From: Polaribacter sp. SA4-10
GTDB taxonomy: Bacteria > Bacteroidota > Bacteroidia > Flavobacteriales > Flavobacteriaceae
Length of the DNA: 64,000 nt
Direction of reading: 5' to 3'
NCBI RefSeq assembly: GCF_002163835.1
Contig: NZ_CP019331.1
Span: forward strand, 2,579,001 to 2,643,000
Under the pieces are notes generated by a model. That model did no database searches. It was not told the DNA's origin and saw only the letters and a list, made by a program, of their open reading frames with translations. Positions 9,981 to 18,702 of the stretch are shown in pieces (the first letter of the stretch is position 1; every line of letters starts with the position of its first letter). A program made the translations under genes and the position numbers.

Positions 9981-10017
9981 CCTTTTACGTTATTATAATT
10001 TCCTTTAACGTTATTAA
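9981..10017. promoter_or_regulatory. Putative AraC operator: two direct repeats with 21-bp period
   Basis: CCTTTTACGTTATTA at 9981-9995 and CCTTTAACGTTATTA at 10002-10016 differ at one base. Their starts are exactly 21 bp (two helical turns) apart. Direct repeats with this spacing, next to the -35 region, are the classic target of AraC-family activators. They lie between the araC-type gene and the receptor operon. Confidence 0.6.
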
Positions 10018-10035
10018 GACTTATTCTAAACAACG

Positions 10036-10051
10036 TATTTTTGCAAATGTA
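10036..10051. promoter_or_regulatory. Overlapping divergent -7 elements between araC-type gene and TonB operon
   Basis: TATTTTTG (10036-10043, plus strand) matches TAnnTTTG for the receptor operon. The next eight bases read TACATTTG on the minus strand (10051-10044), matching the consensus for the araC-type gene. The plus-strand box would put the second direct repeat near -40. Either or both may be used. Confidence 0.45.
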
Positions 10052-10075
10052 GTTATTTTTATTAAATCTAAATAA

Positions 10076-12499
10076 GTGGATATTAAATTATTTTTTTTAA
10101 CGTTTGTTATAGCGCTATCAACATATTCTCAAGAGAGTCAACATACAGTTTCAGGAAATGTAGTTGATAACTTTGGAAATCCATTATTTGGAGCTTCGGT
10201 AGTTCTTGGTAACAATTTACGAACTACAATTACAGGAGAAGATGGTAGATATATTCTTAAATTTATTCCAAATGGAAACTATTTAGTTAAAGTATCATAT
10301 TTGGGTTTTATTTCAAGATCTAGAGAAATAAGTTTAGAAAATACAAGCAATAAAAAGCTAACCTTAAATTTTACATTAACGGAAAGTGTTGAGGGTTTAA
10401 AGGGAGTAAGTATTAAAACTAAAACAGAAAAAACTAAAAAAGAAACACAAGGCTTTGCAGTAAATGTTATTAAAACAAAAGATGTAAGTCTTAGAAACAT
10501 ACAAACTAACGAATTATTAAACACAACAGTTGGTGTAAAAATTCGTCAAAATGGTGGTTTGGGTTCCGATGTTAATTACAGTTTAAATGGTTTATCTGGC
10601 AATGCTGTAAGAATTTTTATAGACGGTATTCCTATTTCTATGTATGGATCTTCTTATAATTTAAACAGCATTCCTCCATCAATGATTAAGAACATTGAAA
10701 TTTATAAAGGTGTTGTTCCTGGTCATTTGTCTGATGATGCTTTGGGAGGCGCAATTAACATTGTGCTTAATAATGATGATAAAACAAACTTAAATGCATC
10801 TATTTCTTTCGGGTCATTTAATACCACGCAAGCAAATGTTAATGGTTTGTATCGATTAAAAAAATCCGGATTTACTATAAAATCAGCTGTTTTTCATAAT
10901 TATTCTGATAATGATTATAAAGTATCTGGAAGAAGTGTTGTAGATACTGGTTTAGGAGGTGTACAAAAACCAATTACAGCCAAAAGATTTAATGATGCCT
11001 ACAAATCTACAGGAGTATTATTTCAAACTGGTTACACAGATGTAAAGTGGGCAAATCAATTTTTAATTGGCTTAAATGCTTCTAAAGATTATAAAGAAGT
11101 ACAACATGGTGCTTTTATGACCATAACACCCTACAAAGGCAGGTTTTTAAAATCAGATGCCTTATTAGCAAATATAATATATAAAAAGAAAAACCTTTTT
11201 ACTAATGGACTAGATGTTAATATAAACGGTTTATATGGTAAAAGAAACCGAGCTGTAAATGATACCCTTGCAGCAGCTTATAGTTGGACTGGAGAAAGAG
11301 CTATAGATTATAAAGGTGATGAATACGATTATACTTGGGGTTCCCAACAAGAAGGAGGCCCAACGTTAGCAAAAATTAAAAGAAATGTAGCATCTATAAG
11401 AACAGGACTTTCTTATGCTGTTAATAAGCAGCATAAAATTTTAGCAAATCATGTTTATAGTGGTGTAGATAGAGAAGATAGTGATGTTTTAGTTTCTGTA
11501 TTAGAAAATACTTTTAAAGGTACTCGAAATATTTACAAAAACATATACTCTTTAACCTATGAGTTTACAGCTTTTGAAAATAGATTAAGAACAAGCGTAT
11601 TTGGAAAACATTATCAACAAAAAACTAAAAGTATAGATCCAGAAATAAAAACGGACGCTAACGGAGTTAAAAGTATTGTAGACGAAGTTGTAAGTATCAA
11701 TATAGACCAAGATGGCTATGGTTTTGCAGCTTCTTATGCAATTACACCAGTAGTTACTTTATTAGCTTCTGCAGAAAAAGCAGTGCGTTTACCAGATGAA
11801 ACAGAAGTTTTTGGTAATGATGGAGATAATGTTGTAGCAAACCCAACTATAAATCCAGAACAAAGTAAAAACTATAATTTAGGTTTTAGATTTGGAACCT
11901 TCAATATAAAAAATCATGATTTTTCTATTTCTACAAATGTTTTTACTCGAAATATTAAAGATAGAATTGGCTTACCTCTAGAAACCTCTTTTAATGTTGA
12001 TGATGAATTAATAGTATACGTAAATCAAGGAAGCGGTACTTCTAAAGGTATAGATGCACAATTAAGTTATACTTATAACAGAAATTTTGGTTTAAATTTT
12101 AATATATCTCGTTTCGATTTAAAAATTATAAATAATAATGTAGAAATAGATGTACCAAACACACCTTTTTATACAATGAACGGTAGTTTACGATACTCTT
12201 TTAAAAATTTAATTCAAAAAGAATCTAGATTAAACATTTTCTACTCTATGTATTTTACAGATGAGTTTTCTTACCTAGTACCTCAAGGATCCAATACAGT
12301 TGGTAATGATTTTTTTAAAATACCTCAACAACTAGCTCAAGATTTTGGTCTTAGTTATTCATTTCCAAACAAGAAACTAGTTGCTAGTTTCGATATTAAA
12401 AACATATTCGATAAACCTGTATTTGACAATTTATCTGTACAAAAACCAGGAAGAGCTTTTTACATAAAATTAAATTACACAATCAATAAATTTAACTAA
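10076..12499 (+). CDS. TonB-dependent receptor, probable siderophore/iron uptake
   Basis: 807 residues. The order is signal peptide (about 1-19, ending TYSQ), a carboxypeptidase-regulatory-like domain (about 22-110: TVSGNVVDNFGNPLFGASVV), plug (about 120-230: GLSGNAVRIFIDGIPISMYG and GHLSDDALGGAINIVLNN) and a beta-barrel. A GTG at 10076 is the first possible start after an in-frame stop, and the signal peptide begins right there, so GTG is accepted. It heads an operon with a DUF4374 lipoprotein, ankyrin, DUF2271 and PepSY-reductase genes, a set typical of xenosiderophore uptake. Regulation is likely by the divergent AraC protein. Confidence 0.85.
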   Translation: MDIKLFFLTFVIALSTYSQESQHTVSGNVVDNFGNPLFGASVVLGNNLRTTITGEDGRYILKFIPNGNYLVKVSYLGFISRSREISLENTSNKKLTLNFTLTESVEGLKGVSIKTKTEKTKKETQGFAVNVIKTKDVSLRNIQTNELLNTTVGVKIRQNGGLGSDVNYSLNGLSGNAVRIFIDGIPISMYGSSYNLNSIPPSMIKNIEIYKGVVPGHLSDDALGGAINIVLNNDDKTNLNASISFGSFNTTQANVNGLYRLKKSGFTIKSAVFHNYSDNDYKVSGRSVVDTGLGGVQKPITAKRFNDAYKSTGVLFQTGYTDVKWANQFLIGLNASKDYKEVQHGAFMTITPYKGRFLKSDALLANIIYKKKNLFTNGLDVNINGLYGKRNRAVNDTLAAAYSWTGERAIDYKGDEYDYTWGSQQEGGPTLAKIKRNVASIRTGLSYAVNKQHKILANHVYSGVDREDSDVLVSVLENTFKGTRNIYKNIYSLTYEFTAFENRLRTSVFGKHYQQKTKSIDPEIKTDANGVKSIVDEVVSINIDQDGYGFAASYAITPVVTLLASAEKAVRLPDETEVFGNDGDNVVANPTINPEQSKNYNLGFRFGTFNIKNHDFSISTNVFTRNIKDRIGLPLETSFNVDDELIVYVNQGSGTSKGIDAQLSYTYNRNFGLNFNISRFDLKIINNNVEIDVPNTPFYTMNGSLRYSFKNLIQKESRLNIFYSMYFTDEFSYLVPQGSNTVGNDFFKIPQQLAQDFGLSYSFPNKKLVASFDIKNIFDKPVFDNLSVQKPGRAFYIKLNYTINKFN

Positions 12500-12512
12500 A
12501 TATTAAAATAAA

Positions 12513-13868
12513 ATGAAACAAATATCTTTAAACCACAGAGCACTAGCCCTAATAATATCATTTGGGATATTTACAGCATGTAGTAATGATGTTAATGAAG
12601 ACCCAGTTAATCCAGAACCAGAAGTAACAAGATGGATTACAATAGCTGGAGCCAAAATGGGAGACAACCCAGGAGATGGAAATGGAGGAACATTAATTTA
12701 TTCTGTATCTAGTGAAGATGCCAAAGACCCTACAATTTCTATTAATCCTTTTGAAAACGGGTTTATAGCGCCTTCTAATAGAACTGCTAGACTACAGGCT
12801 TCAGAAGATGGAAATACAATTTTTAATATTAGTTATGCCGGAGATACTGGTGGTAATTATACTAAATATTCTGTAGCAGGAGGACAAAAATTTACACCTA
12901 TAGGTTCTGAGGTAAGTATTGCTCCTTATGTTGGTAATGCTCCAAGATGGATAAAATTATTTGATGGAGATAAAACCGGATCTGCAGTATATGTGTCTAC
13001 AGAGCATCAAGTAAATGATAATGGAACACCAGATGATGCAACAGATGATGTTTATACATACACAAAAGCCACAATAGGCGTAGTTACTTTAGATTTAGAA
13101 AATTCTTCTATTAATAAATTTCAAGAACATGTTGTACGTTTAAGTCCAGAAGAAGAAGAAGAAGGTTATTATTTTTCTAGAATTGATATGCCAACTTTAA
13201 ATGCTGCCGGAGATAAATTATATATTGGTGGTCGTTTAAGTAAAGTAAATCCAAGTACCGTTGAAAGGGATAGTGGATATGAGATTTTAGGCTCTAAAAC
13301 CATTGTTTTAGATTATCCTTCTTTATTAAATCCAACAGTAATTACATCAACTGTTGGTCATGGTAATACTAACGGATACCGAAGTATTAATGCTTTTGAA
13401 TATAATGGAAGTGTTTACCAAGCAAATCAAAGCGATCCAGAAGGTTCTCATATCTTAAAAATTGGAGCAAATAATGAATATGATAATTCTTATGATTTTA
13501 ATTTAGACGATGCTTTGGGTGTAACTGGTGCTTATGTGCTTGCTTGGAGACCAGCTGCAAACGGAAAAGCAGTGTTGGCTTATCGTCATGAAGGTTCTGC
13601 AGATGGTTTAGCAGGCGCTCAAGGTTTTTTTGCTTTAGTAGATCTAGATGCTAAAACAGCTGTAAAAATTGAGGAAATTCCCTACGATCCAGATTTTTAC
13701 TTATTCCAGTATCAAGGTTTTGCAGTTGATGGAAATGAAATATATTTAACCCAAGCACCTGTAGGTAAAAATGGAAATATTTATGTTGTAGATACTGAAA
13801 CTAGCACAGTTACTAAAGGTGCAAAATTAGTTAACACTACTGGAAGTCACTTTATTGGGGCATGGTAA
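12513..13868 (+). CDS. DUF4374-family surface lipoprotein (XusB-like)
   Basis: 451 residues with a lipoprotein signal (lipobox FTAC at about residues 20-23) followed by an acidic linker and a DUF4374-type beta-propeller region (for example RWITIAGAKMGDNPGDGNGG and RTARLQASEDGNTIFNISYA). DUF4374 proteins are commonly encoded between a TonB receptor and a PepSY protein. In the Bacteroides Xus system the lipoprotein in this place captures ferric siderophore at the surface. The match in order is good, but I infer function from context only. It begins 13 bp after the receptor stop. Confidence 0.75.
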   Translation: MKQISLNHRALALIISFGIFTACSNDVNEDPVNPEPEVTRWITIAGAKMGDNPGDGNGGTLIYSVSSEDAKDPTISINPFENGFIAPSNRTARLQASEDGNTIFNISYAGDTGGNYTKYSVAGGQKFTPIGSEVSIAPYVGNAPRWIKLFDGDKTGSAVYVSTEHQVNDNGTPDDATDDVYTYTKATIGVVTLDLENSSINKFQEHVVRLSPEEEEEGYYFSRIDMPTLNAAGDKLYIGGRLSKVNPSTVERDSGYEILGSKTIVLDYPSLLNPTVITSTVGHGNTNGYRSINAFEYNGSVYQANQSDPEGSHILKIGANNEYDNSYDFNLDDALGVTGAYVLAWRPAANGKAVLAYRHEGSADGLAGAQGFFALVDLDAKTAVKIEEIPYDPDFYLFQYQGFAVDGNEIYLTQAPVGKNGNIYVVDTETSTVTKGAKLVNTTGSHFIGAW

Positions 13869-13899
13869 ATTTAGAGCACTAAAAATAAATACATATTAA

Positions 13900-13931
13900 A
13901 ACTCCTTTCTAAATTTAATAAGAAAGGAGTT
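13900..13931 (+). terminator. Intercistronic hairpin
   Basis: AACTCCTTTCT (13900-13910) pairs perfectly with AGAAAGGAGTT (13921-13931) across a 10-nt loop. There is no long T-tract after it, so it may be a processing or attenuation hairpin between the lipoprotein and ankyrin genes rather than a full terminator. Confidence 0.5.
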
Positions 13932-13949
13932 CTCTTAATAAAAAATATA

Positions 13950-15452
13950 ATGAAAAAATTAATCATTTTACTATTGTTAATAGTTCCAATTTTTGTTTTC
14001 TCACAAAGAGGACAAGGACAGCAAAACACCAACGAATTTCATAACAGAGATTTTTGGAAAACGCAACCAGATGTTGCAATCGTAAAGCAAAAAATTAAAG
14101 AAGGTAATGATCCTGTAAAACCAAATCAAGAGGCTTTTGATGCTCTTTGTTATGCTATTATGGCAAATGCTCCTTTAGCAACAATTGAGTATTTATTGTC
14201 TTTACCAGGTAACAATATTAATAAATCGACTCATGATGGTAGAAGTTATTTAATGTGGGCAGGTTACGCTGGCAATATAGAAACCATGAAACTATTATTA
14301 AGTAAAGGTGCTGATACAAAAGTAGCGGGTAGCCATGGTTTTAATTGGTTTACGTTTACGGTAAATGCAGGTCATAAAAATACAGATATTTACGATTTAA
14401 TGATTGCAAATGGTGTAGATTTAAAAGAAACCAACCGAGCAGGAGCAAATGCTATTTTATTAATAGCACCACATAGTAATGACGGAAAAGTTATTGAGTA
14501 TTTTCAGAAAAAAGGATTAGATATTAAAGCAACAGATAAAAAAGAAAACAATCTTTTGTTTTACGCTGCCAAAGGTGGAAATATCGATTTAATAAAAAAA
14601 TACATCGCTAAAGGTTTTGACTATAAAAAAGTGAATGCTGATGGAGAAAATATCGTGCTTTTTGCAAGTCATGGAGGAAGACGAAGTAGTAACCCGCTTA
14701 AGGTTTACCAATATTTTGATTCTTTAGGATTGAATATGATTTTAACAAGTAACAACTCTGAAAATGCATTACATAATATTGCATTAAATACTAAAGATGT
14801 TAATATTGTTGACTTTTTTATAAAAAAAGGAGTTAACATTCATCAACAAAATAAAGAAGGAAATACTCCTTTTTTAAATGCTGCAAAAGGAAATAATTTT
14901 TTAGTTTTAGAAAAATTAGCACCATTATCTAAAAACATCAATCAACAAAATAAAGAAGGTTTTTCTGCTATAATTTATGCAACACAAAGAATGAATATAG
15001 AGGCTTTTAATTTTTTAAAACAAAATGGAGCAAATGTGTATACGGTTGATGCTGAAGGAAACAACTTATATTATCATTTATTTAATGCTTTTAGTAGAAG
15101 AAATAGCAAAACATTTACTGCTTTTGAAAAGGCTTTAGCAACTGCAAAAGTTTCATTTAAAAATGCTTCAAAAAACGAAAATTTACTACACATTGCTATT
15201 GCTAAAGGCGAAAATAAAATAATAAAAAAAGCTTTAGAGTTGGGCGCAGATATTAATCAAAAAAATAACGATGGATTAACACCATTACATTTAGCGGCAA
15301 TGAAAGCTAAAGATGTAAAATTGTTACAACTTTTAATAAGCAAAGGAGCAGATAAAAAAATACTTACCGATTTTAACGAAAGTGCATTTGATTTAGCTAA
15401 AGAAAACGAACTGCTAAGCAATAGTGATATTACATTTTTAAAACAATCTTAA
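13950..15452 (+). CDS. Secreted/periplasmic ankyrin-repeat protein
   Basis: 500 residues with a signal peptide (MKKLIILLLLIVPIFVFSQ) followed by about ten ankyrin repeats. The clearest are around residues 90-125 (DGRSYLMWAGYAGNIETMKL), 205-235 (NNLLFYAAKGGNIDLIKKYI) and 445-480 (DGLTPLHLAAMKAKDVKLLQ). Ankyrin repeats bind other proteins; no catalytic domain is present. Its place inside a receptor-lipoprotein-PepSY operon suggests a scaffold or accessory role in the same uptake system, which is inference. Confidence 0.8.
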   Translation: MKKLIILLLLIVPIFVFSQRGQGQQNTNEFHNRDFWKTQPDVAIVKQKIKEGNDPVKPNQEAFDALCYAIMANAPLATIEYLLSLPGNNINKSTHDGRSYLMWAGYAGNIETMKLLLSKGADTKVAGSHGFNWFTFTVNAGHKNTDIYDLMIANGVDLKETNRAGANAILLIAPHSNDGKVIEYFQKKGLDIKATDKKENNLLFYAAKGGNIDLIKKYIAKGFDYKKVNADGENIVLFASHGGRRSSNPLKVYQYFDSLGLNMILTSNNSENALHNIALNTKDVNIVDFFIKKGVNIHQQNKEGNTPFLNAAKGNNFLVLEKLAPLSKNINQQNKEGFSAIIYATQRMNIEAFNFLKQNGANVYTVDAEGNNLYYHLFNAFSRRNSKTFTAFEKALATAKVSFKNASKNENLLHIAIAKGENKIIKKALELGADINQKNNDGLTPLHLAAMKAKDVKLLQLLISKGADKKILTDFNESAFDLAKENELLSNSDITFLKQS

Positions 15453-15463
15453 ATTATATTTAT

Positions 15464-15955
15464 ATGAAACTTTATAAATTCGTTCTTGGAATATTTTGTT
15501 TGTCATTTATGGCTTTTACAACCCTAAAAAACATAGAACTTACATCGAAATACAAATGTATGGTTCAGTTAAAAAACTATGAAGGAGAAGGCGCTTATGT
15601 TGTGGCATCTATAGTTGATAAAGACAATAATTATGTAAAAACGCTACATATTTTAGGCGATGATGAAAAGTGGTATCCAGATATACCAACATGGTGGTCT
15701 TTTTTTGAAACCGCAAAAGATACCCAAGTAGATGCTATTTCAGGAGCAACTATTGCTGGAGGAGAACGTGCTATTTTTACTTTTCAGTTAGATGAATCTT
15801 ATTTAAAAGCAGGTAATAAATTAAGATTTGAAACGGCTGTAGAACATCAAGATTATTTTGAAAAAGATTTAGAAATTTTGTTAGAAAGTGAAAACTTAAA
15901 AAACAAATTTGAAGGCACAGGATATATTCGTTACGTTAGAATTATACCAAACTAA
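15464..15955 (+). CDS. DUF2271-family exported protein
   Basis: 163 residues with an N-terminal hydrophobic export signal (residues 1-20). A DUF2271-like body has NYEGEGAYVVASIVDKDNNY, EKWYPDIPTWWSF and VDAISGATIAGGER. DUF2271 genes frequently precede PepSY-domain reductase genes, as here (10 bp gap). The SGAT motif resembles the flavin-attachment context of FMN-binding proteins, but no firm cofactor claim is possible. Probably a periplasmic partner of the downstream reductase. Confidence 0.7.
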   Translation: MKLYKFVLGIFCLSFMAFTTLKNIELTSKYKCMVQLKNYEGEGAYVVASIVDKDNNYVKTLHILGDDEKWYPDIPTWWSFFETAKDTQVDAISGATIAGGERAIFTFQLDESYLKAGNKLRFETAVEHQDYFEKDLEILLESENLKNKFEGTGYIRYVRIIPN

Positions 15956-15964
15956 TTAAAAAAT

Positions 15965-18163
15965 ATGCTTAACAAAATATGGAGATACAGTCATTTTTAC
16001 TTGACTGTATCTTCTTTCTTATTTCTACTTTTAGCTTCAATTACTGGGTCTTTTTTGGCTTTTGAACCTATTCAAGAAAAATTACAGCCTCACTATATTG
16101 AAAACGCTGAAGATGTTTCTGTGGCGCAATTAATAGATACTTTAAAAAACAAGTATAACGAGGTTTTAGATATTGAAGTAGATAAGAATTATTTTGTAAA
16201 GGCAAGTCTTTTTAGTTTAGAAGAAGCTATTGACGGGCAATTTTACATTAATCCTTTTAATGGAGATAAAATAGCCGATATTCCAAGAAAAGGTGTTTTG
16301 TTTGAGTTTTTAACAAATTTTCATCGTTCCTTATTTTTAAAAACTCCAGGAAGGGTTTTTGTTGGCTTTAGCTGTTTTTTATTATTTTTAATAGCCATTA
16401 CAGGTTTATTATTAGCGATTAAAAGACAAGGAGGTTTTTTAAAATTTTTCTCAAAAATTATAAACGATAAATCAATACAATATAACCACGTTGCTTTAGG
16501 AAGATTGTTATTAATTCCTATTATTATTTTGGCGTTATCAGGAACGTATTTGTCAATGGAACGGTTTTCGTTATTACCAAAAACTAAAGCTATAGTTACG
16601 CAACAAGAATCGGTTTCTAAACTAAATATTACTTTTTCTAAATTCCCTATTTTTAAAACGATAACTTTAAAAGAAGTAAAAAAAATAGAATTTCCTTTTT
16701 CTACAGATGAAGAAGATTTTTTTATTTTAAGCTTACAAGATCGAGAACTAGAAATTCATCAAAAAACAGGAGAAATTGTAAAAACAACATATTATCCTGT
16801 TACAAAAATATTAAGTGTATTAAGTTTTAATTTGCACACAGGATCAGGAAGTATAATTTGGTCTTTAGTATTATTTATTAGTTCGCTTTCAGTTTTATAC
16901 TTTATGTATTCTGGAAGTATAATTGCGTTTAAACGTATGCGTTCTAAAACAAAAAATAAATACAACGCTAACCAAGCTAATTTTGTAATTCTAATAGGGT
17001 CAGAAAATGGAGGTACAAAAAGATTAGGAAAAACTTTGCAGCAGTCTTTATTAAAAGCAGGTAAAAAAGTGTTTTTAGATGATTTAAACAACTACAAAAG
17101 TTATCCTGCAATTGAACAATTAGTTATTATTACTTCTACTTACGGGGATGGAGAGCCACCAAGCAATGCAAATTTATTTTTAACCAAACTCCAGCAAATC
17201 AAAATTATAAAACCCTTTACTTGTAATGTAATTGGGTTAGGATCTTTTTCGTATTCAAAATTTTGTGAATTTGCTAAAAGCGTTCAAAGACAAGTTGTTT
17301 TAAATAATCAGATTACTGTTCCTCAAGAAAATCCGTTATTAATTCATAACCAGAATTATAATGCGTTTAGAAATTGGGTTTTAGAATGGAATGCTAGCTT
17401 AAATTTAAATTTAGAAATTCCAAAGGAATTGTCTTTTATAAAACCAAAAGAGACGATTTTTAAAGTAGTTGAAAAACAAAATGTTATTGATGAATATGCT
17501 GAAACATTTAAACTAACCTTGGCATCAAAAAAAAGAATAAAATTTGTACCTGGAGATTTGCTAAGAATTACGCCTCTAAATGAAACTTCAGAACGTTTAT
17601 ATTCTATTGGTAAAAACAGTAATGGAGATTTATTATTGAGTATAAAAAAACATTCTCTAGGTATTTGCTCTAATTTTCTAAATGGCTTAAAACCTAATCA
17701 AGAACTAAAAGGAACCATTCAAAAAAACAAACAATTTTATCTTCCTAAAAAAAGCAAACAGGTTATTTTAATAGCCAACGGAACAGGAATTGCCCCATTT
17801 TTAGGCATGATTCATCAAAAAAAGAACACTCCTAAAACTTTGTACTGGGGAACTCGAACTAAAATTTCGGAAGAATTATACAAAGCTCAAATTTTAGAAG
17901 CGCTACAAAAAAAGACACTACAAACCTATGATGTGGCTTTTTCAAAAGAAGAAAGTCCTTATAACTATGTTCAAGACATTATTACAAGAGATGAAAAAAA
18001 TATAGTAAAAACACTTTCAACTGGAGGAACTATTATGTTATGCGGATCTATAACTATGCGTAATGGTGTTTTTGAGCTTCTAGAAAAAATTTGCTTTAGA
18101 AATAATCTACCCGTTTTTGAAACTTTCAAAAATAAAGGACAAATTTTAACAGACTGTTATTAA
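15965..18163 (+). CDS. PepSY membrane protein fused to flavodoxin and ferredoxin-reductase-like domains
   Basis: 732 residues. The N-terminal 330 residues are a PepSY-associated membrane region with four hydrophobic segments (about 10-32, 125-150, 172-195, 280-305). A flavodoxin-like domain follows (about 337-480: FVILIGSENGGTKRLGKTL, TSTYGDGEPPSNA). A C-terminal FAD/NAD(P)-binding module (about 500-732) has RLYSIG for flavin binding, ANGTGIAPFLGM and CGSITMRNGV. The architecture moves electrons from NAD(P)H through FAD and FMN to the membrane and suits reduction of ferric siderophore. It ends the iron-type operon. Confidence 0.8.
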   Translation: MLNKIWRYSHFYLTVSSFLFLLLASITGSFLAFEPIQEKLQPHYIENAEDVSVAQLIDTLKNKYNEVLDIEVDKNYFVKASLFSLEEAIDGQFYINPFNGDKIADIPRKGVLFEFLTNFHRSLFLKTPGRVFVGFSCFLLFLIAITGLLLAIKRQGGFLKFFSKIINDKSIQYNHVALGRLLLIPIIILALSGTYLSMERFSLLPKTKAIVTQQESVSKLNITFSKFPIFKTITLKEVKKIEFPFSTDEEDFFILSLQDRELEIHQKTGEIVKTTYYPVTKILSVLSFNLHTGSGSIIWSLVLFISSLSVLYFMYSGSIIAFKRMRSKTKNKYNANQANFVILIGSENGGTKRLGKTLQQSLLKAGKKVFLDDLNNYKSYPAIEQLVIITSTYGDGEPPSNANLFLTKLQQIKIIKPFTCNVIGLGSFSYSKFCEFAKSVQRQVVLNNQITVPQENPLLIHNQNYNAFRNWVLEWNASLNLNLEIPKELSFIKPKETIFKVVEKQNVIDEYAETFKLTLASKKRIKFVPGDLLRITPLNETSERLYSIGKNSNGDLLLSIKKHSLGICSNFLNGLKPNQELKGTIQKNKQFYLPKKSKQVILIANGTGIAPFLGMIHQKKNTPKTLYWGTRTKISEELYKAQILEALQKKTLQTYDVAFSKEESPYNYVQDIITRDEKNIVKTLSTGGTIMLCGSITMRNGVFELLEKICFRNNLPVFETFKNKGQILTDCY

Positions 18164-18175
18164 TGTTTTTTTAAG

Positions 18176-18215
18176 AAAACTTTAATTAGTTGCACGTGCA
18201 ACTAATTAAAGTTTT
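18176..18215. promoter_or_regulatory. Perfect 40-bp palindrome, probable MarR operator
   Basis: Positions 18176-18195 are the exact reverse complement of 18196-18215, with the core TAGTTGCACGTGCAACTA. The TTGCA-CG-TGCAA core and the position 14 bp before the marR-type start fit an autoregulatory MarR site. A T-run follows the right arm, so the transcript could also fold as a terminator for the upstream PepSY gene. Confidence 0.65.
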
Positions 18216-18228
18216 TAGTTAAATTCGC

Positions 18229-18696
18229 ATGGTGAATAAAGAAGACACACATATAGATTTTGAAAGCTCAATTGGACCTTGGTTAGGAAGAACGGTTAAA
18301 GTTTTAGACTATGTTTTAAATGAATCTTTTAAATCTAATAATTTAGATTTAACTAAAGAACAAATGGTGGTTTTAAAAAAATTGATTGACAATGATGGTT
18401 TAAATCAGAATGAACTTGCTTTCTTAACGCTAAGAAACAAATCCTCTTTAACAAGGCTGCTATCTAAAATGGAAAGTAAAAATTACATTTTAAGAAGACA
18501 ATGTAAAAAAGATAAACGTGCAAAAAATGTGTTTTTAGCACCATTAGGAAAAGAAACATTCTTAAAAAGTAAACCTGTTGTTAAAGGTGTAATAACAGAA
18601 ATGGAGTTGAGTGTTTCTAAAAAAGAGAAAGCCCAAATTATAAATACATTAAAAAAAATACAAACTAATCTTAATACTAAAGTAAAATCATTTTAA
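18229..18696 (+). CDS. MarR-family transcriptional regulator
   Basis: 155 residues, typical for MarR, with a winged helix-turn-helix (about 47-110). LNQNELAFLTLRNKSSLTRLLSKMESKNYI is split by helix turns, followed by a wing containing QCKKDKRAKNVFLAPLG. These dimers usually repress an adjacent efflux operon until a small molecule binds. It is first gene of a run of adaptor, RND pump and TolC genes (gaps of 6 and 3 bp, then an overlap), with a perfect palindrome just upstream. Start at the ATG 18229. Confidence 0.85.
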   Translation: MVNKEDTHIDFESSIGPWLGRTVKVLDYVLNESFKSNNLDLTKEQMVVLKKLIDNDGLNQNELAFLTLRNKSSLTRLLSKMESKNYILRRQCKKDKRAKNVFLAPLGKETFLKSKPVVKGVITEMELSVSKKEKAQIINTLKKIQTNLNTKVKSF

Positions 18697-18702
18697 ACTA
18701 TT

